Source: Rana temporaria
Lineage: Eukaryota > Chordata > Amphibia > Anura > Ranidae
Assembly: GCF_905171775.1 (NCBI RefSeq)
Contig: NC_053490.1
Location: 90,976,839-91,040,838 of the forward strand
Direction: 5' to 3'
Length of the DNA stretch: 64,000 nucleotides
Shown: in pieces, positions 1 to 10,890 of the stretch
Layout of the letters: each line of letters starts with the position of its first letter
Position numbering within the stretch: position 1 is the stretch's first letter
Notes under the pieces: generated by a model
Told to the model about the DNA's origin: nothing
Seen by the model: only the letters and a program-made list of their open reading frames with translations
Databases searched by the model: none
Program-made: the position numbers and the translations under genes

Positions 1-385
1 TCCCTCCCATGGAGCTGATTATTGTTTGATTGGCAACTGGCAAAGTTGCCTGTCCTGGAGGCAACTTGAAGTCGTGTTGTAAGTCGCTCCAAGTCACGCT
101 GAAGTCGTCTCGCCCCTGTGTGAACCGGCACTAACAATCCATTCTTTTCAACAAAAAAATATAACATTTATACAATGTATTCAAAATGTAATGAAAACAT
201 TATTATTAAGTCGCAATGTATCAACCGCTGTGTAAACATTAAATAATGTTGGTAAATGAATCCTAATGATAAGCTTCTTTTTTATTTTCCCATGAAACAC
301 ATGTGCACCTCCAAATTAAAATCCCACTGACCCTCTCCTTTGCCTCACTCTTTTAAGACAGGCAATAGTGCTTTGTCAAATCTAG
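1..385. other. Unassigned stretch
   Basis: AT-rich sequence. No gene, terminal repeat or tandem repeat is recognised. Confidence 0.4.
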
Positions 386-1117
386 GGCCCGGATTCACAG
401 ACATCGGCGTAAATGTAGGCGGGCGTAGCGTATCGTAGTTACGCTACGCCACCGCAACTTAGAGAGGCAAGTGCTGTATTCACAAAGCACTTGCGTCTAA
501 AGTTACGGCGGCGTAGCGTAAATGTGCCGGCGTAAAAGCGCCTAAATCAAATGAGGAACAGGGGGGCGTGTTTTTCTGTAAACTAAGCATGACCCCGCGT
601 AAATTACGCTTTTTTCGAACGGCGCATGCTCAGTATCATGTCGAATTTTCAAATTAAATTACGCCCGCTCAATGCCTAGACGACGTGAACGTAACTTACG
701 TCCAGCCCCATTCACTGACGACTTATGCAAACGACGTAAAATCCGACGCTGTTCGCACGTTTCCGACGTCCATACCTAACATGACTTACCCCTGTTTTAT
801 GAGGGGTAACTTTACGCCGGCGTATGTCTTACGTAAATTACGTATGTTGATATGCCGGGCGCACGTACGTTCGCGAATCGGCGTATCTAGCTAATTAGCA
901 TATTCAACGCGGAAATATATGGAAGCGCCACCTAGCGGCCAGCATAAATATTCACCCTAAGATACGATGGTGTAAGAGACTTACGCCGCTTGTATCTTAG
1001 CAGAATTTATGCGTAACTGATTCTAAGAATCAGCCGCATAGATACGACGGCTCTCATTCGGACTTACGACGGCGTACATGGCACTACGCCGTCGTAAGTC
1101 CTTTGAGAATCTGGGCC
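386..1117. mobile_element. Harbinger-type MITE, GGCCC(R)GATTC family
   Basis: The left end reads GGCCCGGATTCACAG and the right end, reversed, reads GGCCCAGATTCTC. TAG lies directly outside both ends (383-385 and 1118-1120), a 3-bp duplication as PIF/Harbinger elements make. The interior is rich in ACG/CGT subterminal motifs (GGCGTA, TACGCC) and has no coding capacity. The ends match the outer Harbinger element at 18,033-30,505, its probable source of transposase (inference). Confidence 0.75.
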
Positions 1118-1432
1118 TAGATGTTTCCTAGTTTGATAGATCAGATTTTAACATGTGTCAATTCTTTAAATAGGCTCCACCAGATCACATAGCAACCATA
1201 TGTAGCACCCTCCTAGATAGGCTGCTGGAAAGGCTAGGTAAACTTTGATATTTTGGCTCCCCTGTGGTCAATGGAATTTGAGGAAATCTCCAGAACTCTG
1301 TCAACATTTGTGGGAAATTAAAATTCTCAATTTTGCTCATCCCTATGAATATTTTTTAAGAAGTTAAGCACTGTCATTGTAGAAGCTAATATAGTTTTTT
1401 TTTTCAAGTGGTTTAGCTTTAAATGTCTATAT
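1118..1432. other. Unassigned stretch
   Basis: No gene or bounded repeat is recognised. Confidence 0.35.
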
Positions 1433-1631
1433 TTAAAGGGGTTGTAAAGGTTCGTTTTTTATTTTCTAAATGGGTTTCTTTAAGCTAGTGCATTATTGGT
1501 TCACTTACCTTTCTTTCGATTTCCCTTCTAATTTTTTTTTCTTTGAATTTCTCATTTCCTGTTCCTCATCAGTAAACTTACTGGGGAGGATGAGGAAGTG
1601 AGAAATTCAGACAAAGAAAAAAAATATTTAA

Positions 1632-1875
1632 GCCCTGTACACACGATCAGTGTGTCTGATGAAAACAGACCGATGGACCGTTTTCATCAGACAAACTGAT
1701 CGTGTGTGGGCCCCATCGGTTTGTTTTCCATCGGTGAAAAAAAATAGAACATGTTTTAAAATTGTCCTATGGATAAAAAAAACGATAGAAAAAAACGATC
1801 GTCTGTGTGGAACTACATCGGTCAAAAATCCATGCGTGCTCAGAATTAAGTCGATGCATGCTTGGAAGCGTTGAA
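1632..1875 (+). mobile_element. Harbinger-type MITE fragment, copy 1
   Basis: Left end GCCCTGTACACACGATCAG. It shares the block from GTGTGTGGGCCCCAT to the GCATGCTTGGAAGC region with the copy at 2,282-2,520. A clear right terminal repeat is missing, so the copy is 3'-incomplete or decayed. Confidence 0.55.
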
Positions 1876-2281
1876 CATTTTTCTCAGCACGTTGTAGTGT
1901 TTTACGTCACCGTGTTGGACATGGTCGTATTTTTGACTGATGGTGTGTAGGCAAGACTGATGAAAGTCAGCTTCATCGGATATCCGATGAAAAAATCCAT
2001 CGGATTAGATAAAAAAAAAAAAAAAACTTTTTCTGCACTGTACTTGCCAATGGAGGCTAATAGACTGTGGACTTCGATTGATGCGAAAAGTGGCTGCACC
2101 TAGAGGAGGAAGTGTCACCGTTCTCTGGGCAAAGTGAGCCAGGAGAGAGGAGAGTGCAGACCTATAGATGGGGTCTGAGCTCTCAGCCTGCCAGAACCAG
2201 AGCCATCAGGACAGAAGCTAAGGGGATGTGCTGCGGTGCCTGCTCACCTCTACCATGAAGAGAGGATGGACCTGCATCTAA

Positions 2282-2520
2282 GGCCTCGTACACACGATAG
2301 GTTAACCAGAGGACGACAGTCTGATGCACCGTTTTCATCGGTCCAAAACGATCGTGTGTGGGCCCCATAGGTTATTTAACCAAAAAAAGCCAACTTGTTT
2401 TAAATTTAACCTATGGATTCCTAACCGATGGGAAAAAAACGATCGTTAGTAGGCACAACCATCGGTTAAAAATTCACGCATGCTCAGAATCAAGTCGACG
2501 CATGCTTGGAAGCATTGAAC
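2282..2520 (+). mobile_element. Harbinger-type MITE fragment, copy 2
   Basis: Left end GGCCTCGTACACACGATAGG, preceded by TAA. Same orientation and same internal landmarks as copy 1 (CGATCGTGTGTGGGCCCCAT, then GCATGCTTGGAAGC). No right end can be placed with confidence. Confidence 0.55.
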
Positions 2521-3398
2521 TGAAACCTATTACACTGCTTGTGCAGCACTGAGCATGTGCGAGATCTGCAAGGCTGAAATCCAGGAAGTCATACAGTCTG
2601 GCTTCATGATGCCCACACTTAAGATGGCCCCAGTCATTTTCTATTTTATAAAGTGTCTAAATGCTGTAACAACCTAACAAAATGGACCTTAGTTTACAGA
2701 CTAACTTTACTAGAATACATTAAGCTTGTGTATTACAGGGGTATTTATATTTAAAAAGTGAAATTGTGGCCGGAACTCCGCTTTAACCTATGACATCGGT
2801 CCATCAGACCGTTCTCATCGGATGGACTGAAGGAATTTTTTTTTTAGCTAAATAGCTTCCTTTACCTTACTGCAGTCCTGTTTTTATGTCCTCATTGTTA
2901 GTTTTTGCTATAATGTTGCTGTAATCCTTCTCTGTTCTGAACAGTCTGTTTCCTGATGAAAAAAGTTATGGGAGCTTTCTCTCTGTGGCACTAATCAAGG
3001 AGGTGTGATTATTGTCTGTCTTAAACCTCTCAGAACCAATCATTTTCGTTTTACAAACCATCACTGCTCTCTATTGGCTCTGTGTCTCTGTACTTCACAG
3101 AAGCATGAAACTAGATGCATAAACGAAACTGAAACTACAGATACATTATATGATTGATTTTTATCTATTTTTAATAATTTTTAAAAGGAATCAGTTAACT
3201 ATTATGTCTCTATACCCTGTAATCAGTCATTTCAGCAAAAATATTTTTTTCCTTTACAACTCCTTTAAGTCTTCCAGAGCTGCCTTCAGACATTGGGTTT
3301 GGATCGGAGCTACGAGACTGCATCCCTGTGTGAGGTAGGGGGTAGTCTTATAAGGCGAGTATAGCCCAAAACTATGTTTTCATTGGAAAGTTAGGGGG

Positions 3399-3426
3399 GT
3401 CGTCTTATACGCCGGAAAATACGGTA
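3399..3426 (-). repeat. Solo terminal repeat of the fold-back element family
   Basis: The 28-bp segment ending ACGCCGGAAAATACGGTA matches the right terminal repeat of the fold-back element at 39,225-40,234. No matching left end lies nearby, so this is a truncated copy. Confidence 0.6.
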
Positions 3427-3440
3427 TAACATGTTTGTTA

Positions 3441-3460
3441 TCTATATATATAAAACTCAA

Positions 3461-3495
<35 letters not shown>

Positions 3496-4047
3496 ATGTA
3501 TGTTCCAGCATCACGTCCAAACGGCTAAAGATATTAACATGAAACTTGGCACACATGTTACTTATATGTCAGCAACAAACATAGGATAGGTGGTTTAACC
3601 CTTACCCACCCCCATTTGCCATGGTCGGGGTTTTCCTTTAAAGTCCCATTCAACTCTATGGGAAATACATGTTACTTCATAACTTCCAAACGGCTGTAGA
3701 TATTTCGATAACACTTGGTCACATGTTACTTATATGTCCACTTAAACTATAGGATAGTTAATTTATCCCTTAACTACCCTACCCCCATTTGTGAGGGTCG
3801 GGGTTTTTGTTTAAAGTCCCATGCAAATCAATGGGAAATGTATGTTCCCACATAACTTCTGTACGCCTGGAGATATTTCAATAATACCTGGTACACATAT
3901 TACTTATATGCCAAATAAAAATATATGACAGTTAAATTAACCCTTACCTACACCCTTATATAAAAGATGGGTATATTTATATTACTATGATTTTCCTCCC
4001 CAAAAGGTTAAGATAGGAAGACCGGGCAACGCCGGGTATTCAGCTAG
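3441..4047 (+). mobile_element. Non-autonomous Helitron
   Basis: The element starts with TC (TCTATATATATAAAACTC) and ends with CTAG, preceded by a GC-rich hairpin (CCGGGCAACGCCGGG). It sits between A (3,440) and T (4,048), the Helitron AT target. A (GTGTGT)/(GTAT) microsatellite follows the 5' end, and the interior repeats the phrase ACATGTTACTTATATG. No Rep or helicase frame is present at 607 bp. Confidence 0.7.
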
Positions 4048-5059
4048 TATTTAACTAAAAAAAATGAGACTTTACAGTCGTGATTACTTTAAATCTATAC
4101 ATTTTTTACACAATTTGTCTGATTTCAAATAACACTAACATTTTGATTCTGGTACACAGATTTGCAAGTTATTTATAAATTAAACAAAGGCTCTCTTTTC
4201 TTTCAGTTTTGCTCTTTTTTTTTCCGTGACACTAAAAATATGAATAAAAAAATGAAATAAAAAAGAAAAAAAATTGAATGGTTAGATAAATTAAAACCAA
4301 ACATCAACTGGAAAATAATAGTTAACAGGATATGGACTGATTAGGCTAAACGAAGGGTTAATAAAGGTTAAATAGAAACACATTTTAAAGCAGAGTTCCA
4401 CCCAAAAGTGGAACTTCCGCTTATCTGATTCCTCCCTCCTTCGCTGCCACATTTGACATCTTTTGGGGGGGAGGGGGCAGGAAACTGTTTTTGACAGGTA
4501 CCCTGTCCCCACTTCTGTCAGAACTTCAGAAGTTCGGCCCCCTCCTCCTCCTTTCCCTGCTGCAGGGCCAGCAAGAGCACAGCGTGCTTCGCACATGTGT
4601 AGTAGAGAGGTGGCTGTGAAGCCACAAGGCTTCACTGCCGGGTTCCCTTACCAGCAATGGTGGCGGCAGCACCCGACAGCCGATGCAAACATCGGCTGGG
4701 GTGCGGACATCGCTGGATTCCAGGACAAGTGTAGCGTCCTGCTCCCAATGAGTGGGTGCTATGTGTTCAAATTATAGTTCCCTGGGCAGTAGTTGGCTCA
4801 GAAGAATTGTGTCTAAATTGTGGCTCTGTCTCAGTTCAGACGATGGGTGTTGCTGTCACCGCTGGTCAGGGTTAGAAAGGCAGCAGGCTGAATGCATTGG
4901 GTGCCTCTTTCCCAGAAGCAGCCCAGGGGGCATGGTGAACCCGCTGTGCGTTCTGGGAGAGGGGCAGACACCATTTTGTGGGGTTCGTCTTCCGATCCTC
5001 ACCTGAGGGCCCTCCTGGCCTCAGGAATGTGTTGGCAGTTTCCGCCTCGGGGCCACATT
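4048..5059. other. Unassigned stretch with TTAA-repeat scraps
   Basis: Near 4,387 the phrase TTAAAGCAGAGTTCCACCC resembles the TTAA-ended MITE end at 12,662. The small frames around 4,463-4,777 show no domain and I do not call them genes. Confidence 0.4.
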
Positions 5060-5245
5060 GGCAATACGGAGGGTGCTGCATTCATGGCAATGGAGTGGGT
5101 GCTGCATTCATGGCAATGGAGTGGGTGCTGCATTCATGGCAATGGAGTGGGTGCTGCATTCATGGCAATGGAGTGGGTGCTGCATTCATGGCAATACGGT
5201 GGGTGCTGCATTCATTACAATACGGTGGGTGCTGCATTCATGACA
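5060..5245 (+). repeat. Minisatellite, 26-bp unit
   Basis: About seven units built on GGGTGCTGCATTCATGGCAA. Because 26 is not divisible by 3, all three frames stay open and give repetitive pseudo-proteins. The last units vary (ATTACAATACGG). Confidence 0.9.
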
Positions 5246-6479
5246 ACGATGAGGCTGTAGATGGGCACTGATTAGGCTTCATTGATGGGCACTAACCCTT
5301 ATTTTGCTTCACAGATCTTTATTTAAAATTTAAGATTTTTTTCCTGAAACTTTCTTTTTTAAAGTGAAAGTGTGTGTTATAAGCCGCTAAATACGGTATA
5401 TCCAAATACTCCCAAGCTCATCTCTTCACCACACACAGCCACAAAGCAAGGTAATTCTTGTTGGGCATTGTGTATTAGTGCTCGGATGAACACACTTAGA
5501 CCGAATTTTAATGGTTTAAAGAATGTCAGGCAAAATGGTCGGCCCTCCAGCATGTTCACTTCATCAAATCTGGCCCCTCTTTGAAAAAAGTTTGGACACC
5601 TCTGGCCTAAACCCTCTAACTGCAACTTTTGCTGAGCAGCAATGTCTGTTAGGAAAAAAGTTGCAAATAACAGAATAACTGCCAGGAACAGGTGAATATT
5701 AAAAAAAAAAGCCTAAAAATGAAATGAATGCAGCCATCACATATACAAATTGGTACGCTGCAATATATGAAATATTTATTTGGAATTTATTACCACTGTA
5801 ACTGACATCACATACAGATCAAAATTCAGCCCTTTGATCTTAAAATTAATGAAACAGTAGACACAAAGGAAACACTGTTACTTTGTATTTTTCTCTTTTA
5901 CGCCGAGAACAGTGTTTACAAACACTGTCAAGACGGTCAATTTTTTGACACAAGCAACTTCTACAGTTGCAGTATTAACATGCAAATCATGGCTGTCATT
6001 TTGACAGTCAGGAATTGCCTGCATGTGAGGGAGGGAGCTACAATGGGGCATAAGGATCAGGCATATTACATATGTACCACGTAATTTGACGTTTTTAGGG
6101 CATATGAAGTACGCCCAGAATCCTCAACTTTTTAATAACATTGCCTTATTAATATAAACAACCATGTGCCCATGCGTTTATTATGTTCTTGCTATGTACA
6201 ACAAGGGGTCTTTATAAAAAAAGGTATCATTCAGAAACCACACATTCCAAGCCATTTATTTGTTGTGACATATTCACTTTGGGGAGACATTTTTGAGGCT
6301 CTCCATATGTTCTCCGAATGACAGGCTGCAAGAACAATCTGCCATTTTTATTTTATAGCAGTGATGTGAAACCTTTCACAAGATGGGCTTAGTCTGTTAT
6401 GAGAGTCTGACATTTCTGACCTCCTCTTGAAAATGCTGGGTTACTTGGGTTACTTGCCCATGTTCTCTTTGCTCTATAT
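5246..6479. other. Unassigned stretch with hAT scrap
   Basis: Around 5,513-5,606 the phrases GGTCGGCCCTCC and AAAGTTTGGACACCTCTGG resemble the end of a common hAT-type MITE. At 5,380-5,398 TTATAAGCCGCTAAATACGG is a diverged end of the GGCGTATAAGACGA family. Nothing else is recognised. Confidence 0.4.
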
Positions 6480-7014
6480 CAGTGGTCTCCAAACTGCGGC
6501 CCGGGGGCCCTTTGCTTGCTTTTATCTAGCCCTTGGGGCACTATTTCATCCACTGATGCCAAAAATGTGGCATCATTTCTCCTACTGACACTAACAATGG
6601 GGCACAGTTTTTCTCAATTACACCAACCATGGGACATAATTTGTCCTACTGACACCAACAATGGGGCCCAATGACACCAATGATGGGACACAAATCCTCA
6701 TAATGACACTAAAAACGGGGCACAATTCCTTACAATGACACCAATGATAGGGGACAATTCCTCTCAATGACGCCAACAGTGGGGCACAGTTTATCTCAAT
6801 GACACCAACAATGGGGGAAAATGACATCAGTGATGACACCAACAATGGCACCCAATGACGGGCCACAATTACTCAATTACTACTGAAACAAACAATGGGG
6901 TGTTAATTTTTCCCACCGACGTCTGGACCTTTTCGACTTCCACTGACCATTGTCCAGCCCTCGTAAACTCTGGATCTGGAGGACAGTAAACTGGCCCTTT
7001 GCTGGAGACCCCTG
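6480..7014. mobile_element. hAT-type MITE
   Basis: Left end CAGTGGTCTCCAAACTGCGG; right end reversed CAGGGGTCTCCAGCAAAGGG. The flanks CTCTATAT and CTCTAAAG form an 8-bp duplication with two mismatches, as hAT elements make. The centre carries degenerate tandem units of ACACCAACAATGGGGCAC. No transposase remains. Confidence 0.7.
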
Positions 7015-7057
7015 CTCTAAAGCATGCAGCAATTAATATTAGACAAAGATCAAGCCC

Positions 7058-7290
7058 ACCTTTTTCAACTGTAAAAACTGATTCGAAAAATGACATAATA
7101 CTTCTGCCTTTACCTTGTGATTTGTAATCATCTTCCCATGTTCATCTGTTATAAGGCTTATCTGTTCTTTCAATACCTTTTTACTATTGATATATTTCAA
7201 ACCGTTTTGGGGATTTGTTTTACTTGCTGTAGCATCGTGTTTCTCATGGGCATCATGAGGGCAAAGCTGCAATCTTACGCAGTTCCACAC
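7058..7290 (-). pseudogene. CR1/L2-like LINE ORF2 fragment
   Basis: The minus-strand frame includes NPQNGLKYINSKK and KAEVLCHFSNQF. This resembles the linker between the endonuclease and reverse transcriptase in CR1/L2-type LINE ORF2 proteins, where a (N)PK..KYI..K pattern is followed by ....KAE.LN.YF. Only about 75 residues remain, with no reverse transcriptase motifs and no poly(A) or microsatellite tail. Family assignment rests on recall of this motif order and is tentative. Confidence 0.45.
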
Positions 7291-7450
7291 AAGTAAGGTG
7301 CTGCAACCTAATTATACCTCTCTCTGGCTTTAGTACGGAACTTCACCGTGCAAGACTAGCGGTCTCCATCTGATTCTCAGTAGATCCGAACGAATGTCTG
7401 CAACAAGGTAAAGGTCGAAAAAATCTTCTTTATTGAAAATAACATTTTTT

Positions 7451-7505
7451 GTCCAGAAAAATACCTTATTCATGCCTGATTGAATGAATAAGGTATTTTC
7501 TGGAC
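7451..7505. repeat. Short inverted repeat
   Basis: The arms GTCCAGAAAAATACCTTATT (7,451-) and AATAAGGTATTTTCTGGAC (-7,505) are complementary apart from one bulged A, with a 12-bp loop. Downstream lie GAAACGCATTAG and an AATAAA near 7,557, so this may be part of a larger decayed retroelement or MITE terminus. Confidence 0.6.
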
Positions 7506-8103
7506 TGAAACGCATTAGTGAGGGTCATGCTATGGTACATTTTACTCCTTATTTTCAATAAACATTTTTTCTATCTTTACCCTGTGGCCGATGTTTGTTC
7601 AAAAGCTGCTACCTTGCCTATGATCACATTCTCCCTTAATCTATCTCTGTTGAGTTGGCATAATCATCATTTGGGAACCGTTTATCACATTTAACGGTAT
7701 AGAGAAAAATGTTTCATTCATTTGTGGGATATAGCAGCAAATAGCTATACATTCCCTTAAATTTATTCTAAAGTCTCGTTTTTTTTTTTCTTGAAAAATT
7801 ACAAACATATCATACTTACCTGCTCTGTGCAGTGGTTTTGTCATGATTCTGCAGTAATGTTTCATGCCCTGTTTGTCTGCTGACCTCTGGTCTGTGTATT
7901 AGCTTTAGGGACTGCACTCTCACATATGCATGTTTAAGTAATCTTGTCTCAGCATGGCTCAATGCTAGCCTCTAACAGGAAACACTATTTAACACCGTAC
8001 ACTCCAAGCCTGCCTTGCCCGAGCAATAGTGTGTTTAGGCTCCCCTGTGTGTTTCTTGCCGAGTGCTTTATGTTTGTTTCTGTGTAGTGACTTTGGCCTG
8101 TTT
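7506..8103. other. Unassigned stretch
   Basis: Contains AATAAACATTTTTTC near 7,557 and AT-rich sequence. No gene is recognised. Confidence 0.35.
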
Positions 8104-8290
8104 CCTGACTATCCCTGTCTGCTTGTAGCCCCAACCTTTGGTGTGTACTCCTGACTATCCCCGTCTGCTTGTAGCCCCAACCTTTGGTGTGTTCTCCTGA
8201 CTATCCCTGTCTGCTTGTAGCCCCAACCTTTGTCATGTTCTCCTGTCCATCCCTTTCTGCTTGTTGCCCCGACCCCTGGCTTGTCCTTTC
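8104..8290 (+). repeat. Minisatellite, 46-bp unit
   Basis: Four units at a 46-bp spacing (starts at 8,104, 8,150, 8,196 and about 8,242), each beginning CCTGACTATCCC or a variant and containing GCTTGTAGCCCCAACC. The last unit is the most diverged. Confidence 0.85.
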
Positions 8291-8639
8291 CGACTATTCC
8301 TTGTTGCCTTGGCCTTCACTGCTCATGCGTCCTCTCCATCCACCAGAGGCTACCGTGAGCTGGGAGACCATGGGGTCTGTGACTTGAAGTGAGCTGCAGC
8401 GAAGACCATCCTCACCATCAGAGGCCCTGGTGAAAACCTGCTGCCTCTTAGACTCCATGGCCAGGGAAATCTTATGTTCTAACTCCATGTTTGGTCCGTG
8501 TCGGTGCTCAGGTGGAGCTGCTTTTCTGACCCACCCATAGCTCCATCCGCAGCACTCAGCCAAAGGGTCCACAAGCTTAGCAGTGCACTCCTGACCCCAG
8601 TGGTGTGCATCAGTCACCTGGACTCAGGTGACCAGACAG

Positions 8640-9045
8640 GTTTTGCACAGAGCATCCCAGATCCACCTCTTCTCGGGTCCCTCGCGAGCGCTCCTATCCC
8701 CTCCCTCCTGCCGAGTGCACACACAGCAGACAGCTTGCTATGGGGCACCCGAGTAGAGCCGCAGCTCTGTGTGTCCATTTAGACACGGAGTCGCGGTTTA
8801 TTCCCGCCCCCTCTCTCTCCTCATTGGATTTGATTATCTGCAGTGGGTGCCAATGGCGCCATGCTGCTGACTCAGTAAATGAAGAGGGAGAGTCCCGGGC
8901 AGCCGAGACACTCCTGCCACATTGCTGGATTGAGATAGGCTCAGGTAAGTATTAGGGGGGCTGAGGTGGGAAGCTGCACACAGAAGTTTTTATTATCTTA
9001 ATGCATTGAAAAAAAAAACCTTCTGGCTTCACAACCACTATAACA
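8640..9045 (-). mobile_element. TTAA-family MITE fragment (GTGATTGTAAAGG type)
   Basis: GGGAGCCAATGGC-like phrase, AGGTAAGTATTAGGGGGGCT, ATCTTAATGCATTG and CTTCTGGCTTCACAACCACT appear in the same order, inverted, as in the copies at 57,095-58,261 and 59,979-60,290. Terminal TTAA sites are not preserved. Confidence 0.5.
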
Positions 9046-10180
9046 GGTATTTGATCCAGGCTGCTAACCAGTTTCTCTATCTTAATATACCGTACCTTTG
9101 GGAAATCCCTGTAAAGCAGATTGCCCCAGAGTACAAGGTAGGAAGCCTTATGATCAGGGCTTTTTTTCAGGTGGAACTTGGTGGAACTCAGTTCCACCAC
9201 CTCTGGCTCAAACCCTTTGGTGCCTGCTCACCACAATCACTTGTAAACACAGAAGTCCAGTTTCTGTGTTTACAAGTGATAGCTCTGTACTCTGTGTGTA
9301 ACCCCCCTAAACTCTGCACCCTGTATGTAATGCAATCTGGGTATTTAAACCCCTTTAAGATCCTCCTACTGTTCATAAACTTTGTATTGACCATACACAC
9401 TATTTGATGTGATTTGGAGGGTGTGTGTAGGGGAGGGGTTTTTGGGGGTCGTGGTTGGGAACATATACAAGACCCAGCCCTACCTATAATGCCTTTACCC
9501 TATAATTCAACTCTTCTGCAATATATTGGACATGAGGATAAAGCTGTATTTGGAGTGCCTGCCATTTAAGATCGTATTTAAGCCCTTTCCTCTATAATAT
9601 TGCTCTTGTACATTTTGTCTTCCTTCAAAACTCCTCCAAACTACATTGTTATGTGCCTGCTATTAATAAAATCTATCCTGTTACTTGGAAAGATGAGGGG
9701 GGTGGAGAAAGGTCACAGACAACACACAATGGTTTCATCTCACTGAAGGAAGTGGAACTGTCACATGAACCAGATTAATCAATAAACAAAATGACATTAC
9801 ATTCAATAGGATAGTCTATACTTTAATGCAGAGCGCTGTTTTTCACAGCAACGTACAGTATCTTCATGAAAAAAAGATCTTCAGTTAAATATAAAGAAGT
9901 AAGTTATCCAGTGTATTTGCTTTACTGCAGGGGTGCCCAACCTTTTGAATAGCGCGGGCCACAATGAGCAGAGCGGGCAGATGGCAGGTCACGGCTACTC
10001 TATAGGTCCTCCGATCCGCCCAGATGGAAGGGGATAAATTCCCTTTTTGTTTTTTCGGATTGGAGGTAGGCGGGCGTAAACGGACATCTGTCGCTCTGTA
10101 GAGGTGAATTGAGGGTCCCATTTGGTCGGGGTAATCGTGTAAAAAGGGCCTAAGACTGCTTTCACACTGATGTGCACACT
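9046..10180. other. Repeat scraps, no gene
   Basis: Includes a perfect 17-bp inverted repeat (CACTTGTAAACACAGAA at 9,238-9,254 with its complement at 9,262-9,278, 7-bp loop). It also includes a phrase GGTGGAACTTGGTGGAACTC typical of an interspersed repeat, and near 9,928 CAGGGGTGCCCAACCTTTTG, which looks like a hAT-type left end. Nothing codes for a recognisable protein. Confidence 0.5.
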
Positions 10181-10629
10181 GACTATTCTTCCAGAAGCGC
10201 ATTAGTGAGGTCAGGCACTGATGTTGGACAAGAAGGCCTGGCTCACAGTCGCCACACTATATTGCCAAAAGTATTCATGGTGTGGGGTTGTTTTTCAGGG
10301 GTTGGGCTTGGCCTCTTAGTTCCAATGAAGGGAACGCTTAAGGTGTCAGCATAACAAGACATTTTGGAAATTTTCATGCTCCCAACTTTGTGGGAACAGT
10401 TTGGGGATGGCCCCTTCCTGTTCCAACATGATTGCGCACCAGTGCACAAAGCAAAGTCCATAAATGGATGAGCGAATTTGGGGTGGGGGGAACTTGACTG
10501 GCATGCACAGAGTCCTGACCTCAACCTGATAGAGCACCTTTGGGATGAATTACAGCGGAGACTGTGAGCCGGGCCTTCTCGTCCAAAATCAGTGCCCGAC
10601 CTCACAAATGTGCTTCTGGAAGAATAGTC
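10181..10629. repeat. 70-bp inverted repeat within a Tc1 relic
   Basis: 10,181-10,250 (starting GACTATTCTTCCAGAAGC) is the imperfect reverse complement of 10,560-10,629. Both arms are the same piece of Tc1 transposase gene; one is in place and the other is a misplaced inverted copy beside the left terminal repeat. Confidence 0.7.
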
Positions 10630-10690
10630 AAACATTCCCATAGACACACTCCTAAACCTTGCTGACAGCCTTCTGAAGAGTTAAAGCTGA
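10277..10690 (+). pseudogene. Tc1/mariner transposase, C-terminal half
   Basis: The frame starts MVWGCFSG, followed by segments resembling the Tc1 catalytic core (FLFQHDCAPVH, then a D34E-type region with a decayed TWPACS..S.PDLN..EHLW equivalent). Stops and frameshifts interrupt it (for example after GTLKVSA). Left terminal repeat CACTATATTGCCAAAAGTAT (about 10,253-10,273) abuts the mid-protein directly, so the N-terminal DNA-binding half is deleted. The right end near 10,777-10,805 carries CAATACTTTTGATAACATAG. Certainly non-functional. Confidence 0.8.
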
Positions 10691-10890
10691 TAGAGCTGCA
10701 AAGGATGGGCCAGCTCAATATTTAACCCTACAGACAGACTGGGATGCTATTAAAGTTCATGTGCGTGTAAAGGCAGGTGTCTCAATACTTTTGATAACAT
10801 AGTGTATATACGCAATTTGTACAGTATGTAAAAAAAATTTAAACATTTAATACAAGGTGTACCCGTTACAATGGTAGCACAGAGCATTAA

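Larger units (their letters stand above)
1433..3268. mobile_element. Composite of TTAA-ended DNA-transposon relics
   Basis: TTAA followed by AGGGGTTGTAAAGG starts the block, and CCTTTACAACTCCTTTAA ends it, giving imperfect inverted ends. The right part (about 2,838-3,268) is homologous to the TTAA element at 11,402-11,859 (shared TAGCTAAATAGCTTCCTTTA). Two copies of a Harbinger-type MITE are inserted inside. A second TTAA end (GGAACTCCGCTTTAA) near 2,785 suggests more than one TTAA element was stacked here. Confidence 0.55.

Noticed and set aside
7480..7525. Possible hammerhead near GAAACGCATTAG
   Set aside because: Stem I and the CUGAUGA core cannot be formed.
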